DNA from: an uncultured Bacteroidales bacterium
GTDB taxonomy: Bacteria; Bacteroidota; Bacteroidia; Bacteroidales; F082
Direction of reading: 5' to 3'
NCBI GenBank assembly: GCA_937896505.1
Contig: CALBNP010000104.1
Coordinates: 16,006 to 80,005, forward strand
Length of the DNA stretch: 64,000 nucleotides
A program made the translations under genes and the position numbers. Every line of letters begins with the position of its first letter. The stretch's first letter is position 1. The notes beneath the pieces are model-generated. The model saw only the letters and a list, made by a program, of their open reading frames with translations. It was not told the origin of the DNA and did no database searches. This document shows, one piece after another, positions 35,282-42,491 of this stretch.

Positions 35282-35902
35282 TCAGCCTTCGCTCGTCTTT
35301 TTGGGAGAATAGAATTCGTCATCAACCCAATTTGCAACATTGTTTTCAATATAGGTTGCAATACGATTCAACTCATCTGTTTCGCGGATGATATGATCGT
35401 GGAATCGCGTCTGCCATGCAAATTCAATGTCATTCTCGTTGGCAAATCGGGTAACAGATTGTTTGAAACCACCTATCGCCACTGATAATTTACCTTTCTG
35501 CTGGGCCATTGTTTTCATTACGTTTTCGGCATCATCACCCTCTTGTAGAGACGCACCATGGTGCGTCTCCTCGACAAACGATGTAATTCCATCTGAGACG
35601 CACCATGGTGCGTCTCTACCATCAAACGACAACGAAATCACGACAATCAAATGCAGATGATTGGGCATAATCGTATATTTGGGAATTGTTGCGTAGGGAT
35701 TGTGTTGTGGAATTTTTTCGATACATTTTGAAACGAATTCCCCGATTTCAGAAAGCAGCATCTGTCCATTTTCAATTTCACCAAAATAATGTTCCCGGTT
35801 TTTCGTGCAGATGGTCACGAAATAGGCGCCGCCATTATAATCATGCCACCATGCACGCGCGGTTTCTATTCTGTATTTGTTTTTGAATCTATCGTCTGAC
35901 AT
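35282..35902 (-). CDS. REP-associated tyrosine transposase (RAYT), carrying two of its palindromes in frame
   Basis: 206-residue Y1 single-strand transposase-like protein. Motifs: YFVTICTKNREHYFG, the HUH motif in MPNHLHLIVVI, FKQSVTRFANEN, RFHDHIIR and the C-terminal catalytic Tyr region ELNRIATYIENN. Residues about 93-120 (GRDAPWCVSDGITSF, then VEETHHGAS) are encoded by a head-to-head palindrome pair (35549..35615) inserted between the HUH motif and the catalytic helix without a frameshift. Three more palindromes lie just upstream of the start. RAYTs are thought to mobilise or maintain REP sequences as ssDNA. Activity of this copy is uncertain because of the insert. Confidence 0.88.
   Translation of the reverse strand: MSDDRFKNKYRIETARAWWHDYNGGAYFVTICTKNREHYFGEIENGQMLLSEIGEFVSKCIEKIPQHNPYATIPKYTIMPNHLHLIVVISLSFDGRDAPWCVSDGITSFVEETHHGASLQEGDDAENVMKTMAQQKGKLSVAIGGFKQSVTRFANENDIEFAWQTRFHDHIIRETDELNRIATYIENNVANWVDDEFYSPKKTSEG
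35545..35620. repeat. REP-like palindrome pair inside the RAYT gene (P3/P4)
   Basis: AGACGCACCATGGTGCGTCT at 35549..35568 and 35596..35615, head to head with outer GTAGAG/CTCTAC arms and a 27-nt spacer, so a 47-nt period. Confidence 0.92.
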
Positions 35903-35918
35903 AATTCATCCGTTTTCT

Positions 35919-36040
35919 GTAGAGACGCACCATGGTGCGTCTCTCATTATTTTGTATGTTATTTATCAGAGACGCACCATGGTGCGTCTTTACATCCGAT
36001 TCATCGTTGTTATTGGAGACGTGCCGTGGCGCGTCTCTAC
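35919..36040. repeat. REP-like palindrome triplet (P5-P7)
   Basis: Cores at 35923..35942, 35970..35989 and 36017..36036, each start exactly 47 nt from the next. P7 is diverged (AGACGTGCCGTGGCGCGTCT). Spacers are 27 nt each and unrelated in sequence. The triplet lies 16 bp beyond the RAYT start codon. Confidence 0.92.
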
Positions 36041-36123
36041 ATGTCATCTATTTAAAATTATGGTGCAAATTTAGGAATTATATAATGTACAATCAAAGGT
36101 TGCAATCCAAACAGAAAAAGAAT

Positions 36124-36131
36124 TATCTTTG
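36124..36131 (+). promoter_or_regulatory. -7 element upstream of TPP riboswitch
   Basis: TATCTTTG, a match to TAnnTTTG, 12 bp before the conserved riboswitch sequence. A TTG at 36100..36102 could be the -33 element with a 21-bp spacer. Confidence 0.55.
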
Positions 36132-36140
36132 CACCGTCAA

Positions 36141-36236
36141 TTAGGGGTGCCTTTCTCGCGTAGGCGAGATGAAATACAGGCTGAGATCAGACCCTCCGAA
36201 CCTGATACGGACAATGCCGAGACAGGGAAACGAGCC
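36141..36236 (+). ncRNA. TPP riboswitch (THI element)
   Basis: The conserved thi-box blocks occur in order: GGGGTGCC, a variable hairpin (TCTCGCGTAGGCGAGA), GGCTGAGA, ACCC, GAACCTGATACGGACAATGCC-like sensor helix (positions 36199..36218) and the closing AGACAGGGAA. The ligand is thiamine pyrophosphate. It lies 55 bp upstream of the TonB-dependent receptor start, so high TPP should switch off receptor synthesis. Confidence 0.95.
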
Positions 36237-36290
36237 TATCAAATTTCCTCTATTGATTTATTGTTTTATTAACATCTAAATCAATGAGTT

Positions 36291-38492
36291 ATGTCGAAAC
36301 GACAAGTTGTAGTTTTCATCACGATGCTGTTTTTCATCAACGGCATTGAAGCACAAGATTTAATCAAGGAAGACAGCATTGCCTACAATCGGGCCTTGGA
36401 CGAAGTGGTGGTCAGCGCAAGCCGCGCTGAAGAGAAGACGCCTGTCACCTACTCCACCGTCGATGCCGCCGAGTTGCGCAAGGCCAACCAAGGTGCCGAC
36501 TTACCTTATCTATTGAAGAACACGCCTTCGCTCGTCATCACCTCCGATGCGGGAACGGGCATTGGTTATACGAGCATGCACATCCGCGGGTCCGACCTCA
36601 CACGCATCAATGTGACCTTGAACGGTGTACCCGTCAACGGTGGCGAGGATTTCACCGTCTATTTCGTTGATTTGCCGGATATTGCCTCGTCGGTTGACAA
36701 CATTCAGGTGCAACGTGGCGTGGGCACGTCAGCCAACGGGTCGGATGCCTTCGGTGCTTCCATCAACATCAAGACCGATGAGGCGAGCAGCGTTCCGTAT
36801 GCCACTCTTAGCAGTAGCGCAGGGTCGTTCATGTCGTTCAAGAACAGCCTCAGCTTTGGCACGGGTCGCAGCAAACATGGCTTCAGCTTCAGCGGACGAC
36901 TCAGCAAAATCATCTCCGACGGCTATGTTGACCGCGCTTGGTCAAATCTTGGCTCCATCTATCTTCACGGTTCGTGGTCGAACGAGAAGAACATCCTGAA
37001 AGTCATCTTCATGGGTGGAAAGGAACGCACCTATCAAGCCTGGAATGGCATCCCGAAAAGCATGGTGGCGACAAATCCGACTTACAATCCCGCTGGCGAG
37101 ATGTATGACCTCGACGGCAACCTTATCGGCTTTTACGACAACGAAACCGACAATTTTACACAGAATTACTATCAGATTCACTATGCGCACAACTTCAACG
37201 AAAACCTTGTCCTCAGCTCTTCCATCTTCCGCACCACAGGCAAAGGATATTATGAGAACTACATGAATAACAAAGCCTTAGCCGATTATCTCATTCCAAG
37301 TTTTCATATTGGCGACAGCCTGATTGACCACGCCAACGTCATCCAACAGAAATGGGTCGAGAATACTTTCACCGGTTTCAACCTTGCCTTGAACTATAAG
37401 GTGGGACGATTCAACAACAACTTCGGCCATGGCGAGAGCCATTTCGTTGGCAACCATTATGGATTGGCGCATTTGGCCGACTATGACGACCCCATCGAGC
37501 ATCAATGGTATCAAAATCGTGGCGACAAGACCGAAAGATACATCTTTGCCAAGACCAATTTCAAGGCCAGCGACCATATCAACCTCTTTGCCGATTTGCA
37601 ATACCGTTATGTCAGGTACATCATTCAAGGACACCACGAAGATTTCCGTGACCTTGAACAGAAACACGTCTATAATTTCTTCGACCCCAAAGGCGGCATT
37701 TACTTCACCCTCAACGAGCATAACGACTTGTATTTCTCGGTGGCTTGCTCGCACCGTGAGCCTTCGCGCGAAGTGTTTGTGGAAGCCGATGAAGAACAAA
37801 TCGGCAAAGTACATCCCGAACGCCTCATCGACTATGAATTGGGATACAATCTCAAACACAACAAGCTGAATTTTAGCACAAACATCTTCTATATGGACTA
37901 CAAGGACCAACTCGTGCTGACGGGCGAAATCAACAGCGTGGGCAATGCGATTATGACCAATGTTGACAAGAGTTTCCGTTTGGGACTTGAATCCAGCGCC
38001 AACTATCAGATTTGCAAGTGGTTTGGTATGAGCGGCAATGTCGCCTTGAGCCGAAACAAGATTCTCGACTTCACCGACTATATCGAGGATTGGGACAATG
38101 GCGGCAATCACAGCCAATATCTCGGCACTACCGACATTTCCTTCTCCCCCGACCTGATTGCAGGATTGAATTTGGTTTGTGTTCCTGTTAAGAACCTGAA
38201 TATCAGTTTGCAAGGGCAATATGTCAGCCGCCAATATCTTGACAACACCTCGTGCCAAGCCCGTAGCCTCGACCCTTACCTCACTACCAACGCCGGCATC
38301 AGTTACGAATGGGAACAGAAAGTGTTCAAGACCTTGAATTTCAGTCTCTCCGTCAATAATTTGCTAAACAGAAAGTATTGCAGCAATGGATGGGTGTATC
38401 GTGCTTGGACCGCAGGCAGCGAATATCTCGAAGACGGCTATTTCCCGCAAGCGGGCATCAACTTTATGTTCGGGGTGACGATTGGGAAATGA
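36291..38492 (+). CDS. TonB-dependent outer-membrane receptor, TPP-controlled (probable thiamine uptake)
   Basis: 733-residue receptor with a signal peptide (MSKRQVVVFITMLFFINGIEAQ), a TonB-box/plug domain (DEVVVSASRAEEKTPV, PYLLKNTPSLVITSDAGTG, MHIRGSDLTRINVTLNGVPV, VQRGVGTSANGSDAFGASINI) and a 22-strand-type barrel ending in FMFGVTIGK. The riboswitch upstream makes thiamine or a precursor the likely ligand, as described for the thiamine-regulated receptors of Bacteroidetes. No thiamine biosynthesis genes or PnuT-like inner-membrane transporter are adjacent, so the inner-membrane step must be encoded elsewhere. Confidence 0.9.
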   Translation: MSKRQVVVFITMLFFINGIEAQDLIKEDSIAYNRALDEVVVSASRAEEKTPVTYSTVDAAELRKANQGADLPYLLKNTPSLVITSDAGTGIGYTSMHIRGSDLTRINVTLNGVPVNGGEDFTVYFVDLPDIASSVDNIQVQRGVGTSANGSDAFGASINIKTDEASSVPYATLSSSAGSFMSFKNSLSFGTGRSKHGFSFSGRLSKIISDGYVDRAWSNLGSIYLHGSWSNEKNILKVIFMGGKERTYQAWNGIPKSMVATNPTYNPAGEMYDLDGNLIGFYDNETDNFTQNYYQIHYAHNFNENLVLSSSIFRTTGKGYYENYMNNKALADYLIPSFHIGDSLIDHANVIQQKWVENTFTGFNLALNYKVGRFNNNFGHGESHFVGNHYGLAHLADYDDPIEHQWYQNRGDKTERYIFAKTNFKASDHINLFADLQYRYVRYIIQGHHEDFRDLEQKHVYNFFDPKGGIYFTLNEHNDLYFSVACSHREPSREVFVEADEEQIGKVHPERLIDYELGYNLKHNKLNFSTNIFYMDYKDQLVLTGEINSVGNAIMTNVDKSFRLGLESSANYQICKWFGMSGNVALSRNKILDFTDYIEDWDNGGNHSQYLGTTDISFSPDLIAGLNLVCVPVKNLNISLQGQYVSRQYLDNTSCQARSLDPYLTTNAGISYEWEQKVFKTLNFSLSVNNLLNRKYCSNGWVYRAWTAGSEYLEDGYFPQAGINFMFGVTIGK

Positions 38493-38699
38493 GCAAATAA
38501 GTCGGATTTGATTTCGGCTAAGCGGGAAACATCATCTGTTGAAATCACTTCCCATTCCACGATGTTTCTCACCTCAAAAGAGAATTTTTCTGACTCTAAA
38601 ATATTTCATATTAGAAATATATATATATTTGCAGCGCATTAAACATTTTTGCTCAATGCTCTAAATATTTTTATTTAGAACTTTAAACATTTATTTGAT

Positions 38700-39890
38700 A
38701 TGTTATATAAAAGAATATATTTCAATGTCTTAAAAAATCGCATAAACGAAGAAAGAGACAAGATACAAGTCATCGTTGGTCCGCGACAAGTGGGAAAATC
38801 AACCCTAATCGAACAGGTTTTGCAAGAGTGTGTGATGCCTTACGAATACTATTCCGCGGATGATGTCGTCGGTTTGACTCCGAATTGGCTTGCCGAAATT
38901 TGGGAGAGCCAGCGGATGAAAATGGAATTGCGGAGCGAGAAGAAAAGGCTTTTAGTAGTCGATGAAATTCAGAAAATCCAAAACTGGAGTGAAACCGTTA
39001 AGGCGGAATGGGACCGCGACACGAGGGAACACCGCCAGCTGCTGGTAATCGTATTAGGTTCATCCAGAATGCTCATAGAGAAAGGATTGACAGAATCACT
39101 GGCAGGACGTTTTGAACTCATACGACTACCCCACTGGAGTTTTACCGAAATGAAAGATTGCTTCGGATGGACGTTTTCGCAATACGTTTATTTTGGCGGC
39201 TATCCGGGTGCAGCGAAATACATCAATGATGAAAACCGTTGGAGAAATTATGTCAAAGATGCCCTTATTGAGCCTTCCATCTCAAAAGACGCCTTGATGA
39301 ATACGCAGATCTTGAAGCCTCAGCTACTCCGTCAATTATTCGAAATTGGCAGCTCATATAGCGGTGAATTACTTTCACTTACAAAAATCGTTGCGCAATT
39401 GCTGGAGACGGGAAATGTCACCACATTAGCCGGATACCTTCATTTGTTAGACGAATGTGGTCTTTTATGTGGGTTGCAGAAATACGCCGAAGACAATGCG
39501 CGGAAATACAATTCGGTTCCGAAATTTCAAGTCTATAACAATGCCTTGCGCAATGTCTATTCTGACGAAAGCTACACGCAAGCCGCTGAAAATCCGAAAA
39601 GTTGGGGACGTTATGTCGAATCGGCCATTGGAGCCTATTTGGTCAATCAGGCTGCAATCAATGATTTCAAGGTTTTCTATTGGCGTGACAAAAACAACGA
39701 AGTAGATTTCGTTTTGGTAAGACGGCAGAAAAAAATCGCCATCGAAGTGAAAACAGGCCGAAGGACCATGAATGAAGGTTTGTCAAAATTCGCCGATGCC
39801 TACAAGCCTTACCGTTCCATCGTTGTGGGTTCGGGCGGCATATCCGCCGAAGAATTCCTGTCTCTCGACTTGGAAATGCTTTTCAGATAA
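38700..39890 (+). CDS. ATP-binding protein, AAA_14/DUF4143 family
   Basis: 396-residue protein. P-loop VGPRQVGKSTLIEQ, Walker B RLLVVDEIQKI, GSSRMLIEKGLTESLAGRF, a winged-helix-like region, and a C-terminal PD-(D/E)xK-type segment EVDFVLVRRQKKIAIEVKTG typical of DUF4143. These proteins are frequent in accessory DNA of Bacteroidetes and their cellular role is not established. A -7 element TATATTTG lies at 38624..38631. The first residues MLYKRIYFNVLKNRI are normal for the family. Confidence 0.88.
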   Translation: MLYKRIYFNVLKNRINEERDKIQVIVGPRQVGKSTLIEQVLQECVMPYEYYSADDVVGLTPNWLAEIWESQRMKMELRSEKKRLLVVDEIQKIQNWSETVKAEWDRDTREHRQLLVIVLGSSRMLIEKGLTESLAGRFELIRLPHWSFTEMKDCFGWTFSQYVYFGGYPGAAKYINDENRWRNYVKDALIEPSISKDALMNTQILKPQLLRQLFEIGSSYSGELLSLTKIVAQLLETGNVTTLAGYLHLLDECGLLCGLQKYAEDNARKYNSVPKFQVYNNALRNVYSDESYTQAAENPKSWGRYVESAIGAYLVNQAAINDFKVFYWRDKNNEVDFVLVRRQKKIAIEVKTGRRTMNEGLSKFADAYKPYRSIVVGSGGISAEEFLSLDLEMLFR

Positions 39891-39944
39891 ATGGATTTGT
39901 TTCACCATCAAAAAGCCTAATATTATTTTCAGTACCTTTGCACC

Positions 39945-40970
39945 GTGAAAAGGCAAACGAACCGACATAACACTATAGTCTTGACAGCCATCCTAATCTT
40001 AGGATTGTTTTTATTCGTTTTAAATTTAATAATAGGTTCAGTATCAATAAGTTGGAATGACTTTTCTAAAGCAGTTTTTGAAACTGAAGATTCTACCTTC
40101 CGTTCCATCATCATCGATTTCCGCTTGCCGCAAGCCATCACTGCTTTGTTGGCGGGCATCGGTCTTTCCGTTTCGGGCTTGTTGATGCAGACGCTTTTCC
40201 GCAATCCCTTGGCGGACCCATCCATCTTGGGCATCAGTAGCGGTGCCAGCTTGGGTGTCGCTTTGGTAGTTTTGCTTGGTGGCAGCGCCCTTGTCGGCTT
40301 GAGTTGGTGGTCAACGATGGGCATCAGCATGGCGGCCTTCATCGGTGCCTTTCTGGTTTTGCTGCTCATCCTCTCGCTCAGTTCGCGGCTCAACAGCATG
40401 GTCAGCCTTATCCTTGTGGGCATCATGATTGCTTACATTGCGGGTTCAGTCACCGATGTGCTGAAATTCATGGGACAGAAAGACGATGTCCACGCTTTCG
40501 TCGTCTGGGGCTTGGGCAGCTTCTCTTCCATCGGGAAAGCACAACTTCCTTTCTTGGGAATCGTTGTCGCCGTTGGTGTCATTGCTGCCTTTCTGCTCTC
40601 CAAGACATTGAACCTCTTATTATTAGGTCAACGATATGCCGAGAATCTGGGCGTCAACATTCGTCGCAGCAGCATGTTCGTCATAATGGTGTCGGGACTG
40701 CTAACAGCTGTAGTCACTGCTTTTTGTGGTCCGATAGCTTTCTTGGGTTTGGCCGTTCCGCACATCGCCCGTTTCCTTTTCAAGACCAGCGACCATCGTT
40801 TGCTTCTGCCAGCCACTGCCCTCATCGGCATGGACTTGGCTCTGTTTTGCAACCTCATCGCTCGTCTGCCAGGTTTCGATGGCAACTTGCCCATCAACTC
40901 GGTCACTGCTCTCATTGGCGCGCCTGTCGTGCTTGCCGTCATCTTCAAAAGCCAAAAAACGATAAAATAA
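39945..40970 (+). CDS. FecCD-family ABC transporter permease
   Basis: 341-residue inner-membrane permease for iron-siderophore or cobalamin-type substrates. Family motifs: DFRLPQAITALLAGIGLSVSG, LMQTLFRNPLADPSILGISSGASLG, ILVGIMIAYIAGSV, VWGLGSF, and the coupling-helix region GLAVPHIARFLF. The GTG at 39945 lies only 4 bp after a -7 element TACCTTTG (39933..39940), so the message may be leaderless; a TTG about 12 codons in is the alternative start. It pairs with the ATPase gene 5 bp downstream. No substrate-binding protein gene is adjacent. Confidence 0.88.
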   Translation: MKRQTNRHNTIVLTAILILGLFLFVLNLIIGSVSISWNDFSKAVFETEDSTFRSIIIDFRLPQAITALLAGIGLSVSGLLMQTLFRNPLADPSILGISSGASLGVALVVLLGGSALVGLSWWSTMGISMAAFIGAFLVLLLILSLSSRLNSMVSLILVGIMIAYIAGSVTDVLKFMGQKDDVHAFVVWGLGSFSSIGKAQLPFLGIVVAVGVIAAFLLSKTLNLLLLGQRYAENLGVNIRRSSMFVIMVSGLLTAVVTAFCGPIAFLGLAVPHIARFLFKTSDHRLLLPATALIGMDLALFCNLIARLPGFDGNLPINSVTALIGAPVVLAVIFKSQKTIK

Positions 40971-40975
40971 TCGCT

Positions 40976-41731
40976 ATGAACGAAGTCATTAAGACACAGA
41001 ATCTTAGCATTGGTTACAACGGGAAACCTTTGATGACCGACATCAATGTCAGCCTCAACGCAGGCGATATCGTGGCCTTGGCGGGTCCAAATGGCGCAGG
41101 TAAGACCACACTCTTCAAGACCTTGACTGCCAGCATCAAACCCGTATCTGGCGAAGTGTTTCTGAGTGGAAAACCTCTTTCCGAATACAACGCTACCGAA
41201 CGCGCATCTTTGTTCAGCCTCGTTCTCACCGACAAGCCTGACGACATGTTTCTGAAAGTGCTTGATATCGTTGCGGCAGGTCGCTATCCTTATATGGGTC
41301 TTTTGGCGCGACTCAAGGACAAAGACCGTGAAATTGTGATGCAAAGTCTTGACACCGTTGGGATTACTGCACTTGCCGAACGAAATTTCATCTCACTCAG
41401 CGATGGCGAAAAGCAAAAAGTGATGATTGCCAAAGCACTTGCGCAAGACACTCCTATTATATTTATGGACGAACCTGCGGCGTTTTTGGATTATCCTAGC
41501 AAAATCGAGCTGATACACCTGATGAAACGCCTTTCGCGTGAGCAAGGCAAAACCATTCTTTTCAGTTCCCACGACCTTGAACTCCTGCTTCGCTATTCCG
41601 ACCAAATGTGGCTGGTTGCTCCTAAGAAGTCACTTAAGGTAGGAAGTCCTAAAGAATTGGTTGATAATGGTATAATTGACGAATATTTTTCACCAATTTG
41701 CGCCAAGGAACTGTTTAGTCCAATTCTTTGA
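40976..41731 (+). CDS. ABC transporter ATP-binding protein, partner of the FecCD permease
   Basis: 251-residue ATPase. Walker A GPNGAGKTT, Q-loop around LFSLVLTDKPDD, signature LSDGEKQKVMIAKALAQ (Asp in place of the second Gly of LSGGE), Walker B IIFMDEPAAFLD and H-loop SSHDLELLL. Together with the permease it forms a BtuCD/FecCDE-type importer for cobalamin, haem or a siderophore. A much longer frame extends upstream through the permease gene but is an overlap artefact. The last 17 bp overlap the 3' end of the convergent lipoprotein gene. Confidence 0.88.
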   Translation: MNEVIKTQNLSIGYNGKPLMTDINVSLNAGDIVALAGPNGAGKTTLFKTLTASIKPVSGEVFLSGKPLSEYNATERASLFSLVLTDKPDDMFLKVLDIVAAGRYPYMGLLARLKDKDREIVMQSLDTVGITALAERNFISLSDGEKQKVMIAKALAQDTPIIFMDEPAAFLDYPSKIELIHLMKRLSREQGKTILFSSHDLELLLRYSDQMWLVAPKKSLKVGSPKELVDNGIIDEYFSPICAKELFSPIL

Positions 41732-42488
41732 AGCGTTCGTCATAAACATCGTAGAAAAATCTCTTCTGCTTTGGGTCGTATTTGACGTATTGGTCGGTGG
41801 TATAGTAATATTCTTTCAGCATTTCATTCTCTACAAACTTGTTCATCAAGTAGTTATAGGTGCAACTGGCATATTGTTTGCCCAAATAGACACCGAAATT
41901 GTAGATATCTTCCAAACCAATGGTGTCGATGTTGTATTGGTAATCGAAATTCGTGCTCCAGAAGTCGTAGTCAACCTTTGAGGTGAACTTGTCAATCAGG
42001 TTGTTCTCGCTGAACAAGACCGGTTGCCACTGACCGTTGTTAATCTCGAACCACGACGCCACATTGATGGTGTTGAGCGGATATTTGTAACTATAATCGG
42101 TGCGGTCGCTGAAGAGGTAGTCTTCATACTCGGTGAGGCGTCCGACGATTTCCATCTGCGAGAGCAAGACATACCAATGCACCGAATCGACAATGATACT
42201 ATCCACATTTTCAGGAATATAAACATCCAATCCGAAATCGCGCAAGCCTTCGGCGTATGAATTATAGACCACGTCGAGGAAAAGGTCTTGGCTAAAGTCA
42301 TTCAAGGCTTCGGTCTGCTTTCCGTATTTGACGTTGTACTCCACTTTTACGTCAGCCGCCTCAGGAAACAGCACGGCGACAGGAATATTCTGGTATTCTT
42401 CAACAAAACGCTTGGCCAGTTTCAGTTCGGTGTTGCAACTGGTGAAGAGCACCATTGACAAAGCAATCAAAAACAATGTTTTCTTCAT
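41715..42488 (-). CDS. Hypothetical lipoprotein downstream of parC
   Basis: 257-residue protein with a lipobox signal (MKKTLFLIALSMVLFTSC, lipidated Cys18). The mature part is rich in Tyr, Asp and Asn (TEYEDYLFSDRTDYSYKYPL) with no recognised domain. Only 3 bp separate it from the parC stop, so the two are co-transcribed. An envelope role is likely from the signal, but no function can be assigned. Confidence 0.7.
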   Translation of the reverse strand: MKKTLFLIALSMVLFTSCNTELKLAKRFVEEYQNIPVAVLFPEAADVKVEYNVKYGKQTEALNDFSQDLFLDVVYNSYAEGLRDFGLDVYIPENVDSIIVDSVHWYVLLSQMEIVGRLTEYEDYLFSDRTDYSYKYPLNTINVASWFEINNGQWQPVLFSENNLIDKFTSKVDYDFWSTNFDYQYNIDTIGLEDIYNFGVYLGKQYASCTYNYLMNKFVENEMLKEYYYTTDQYVKYDPKQKRFFYDVYDERFKELD

Positions 42489-42491
42489 GGT

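Noticed and set aside
35919..36040. CRISPR array near the RAYT gene
   Set aside because: Repeats are perfect palindromes of only 20 bp that also occur singly and in coding DNA, no cas genes are present, and spacers are few. REP-like elements explain it better.
38500..38600. Inverted GAAACATC/GATGTTTC repeat after the TonB-dependent receptor
   Set aside because: Arms are short and there is no T-run, so neither a terminator nor an operator can be supported.
40304..40975. Extension of the ABC ATPase frame through the permease gene
   Set aside because: The permease in the other frame has clear FecCD motifs; the extension is an overlap artefact.
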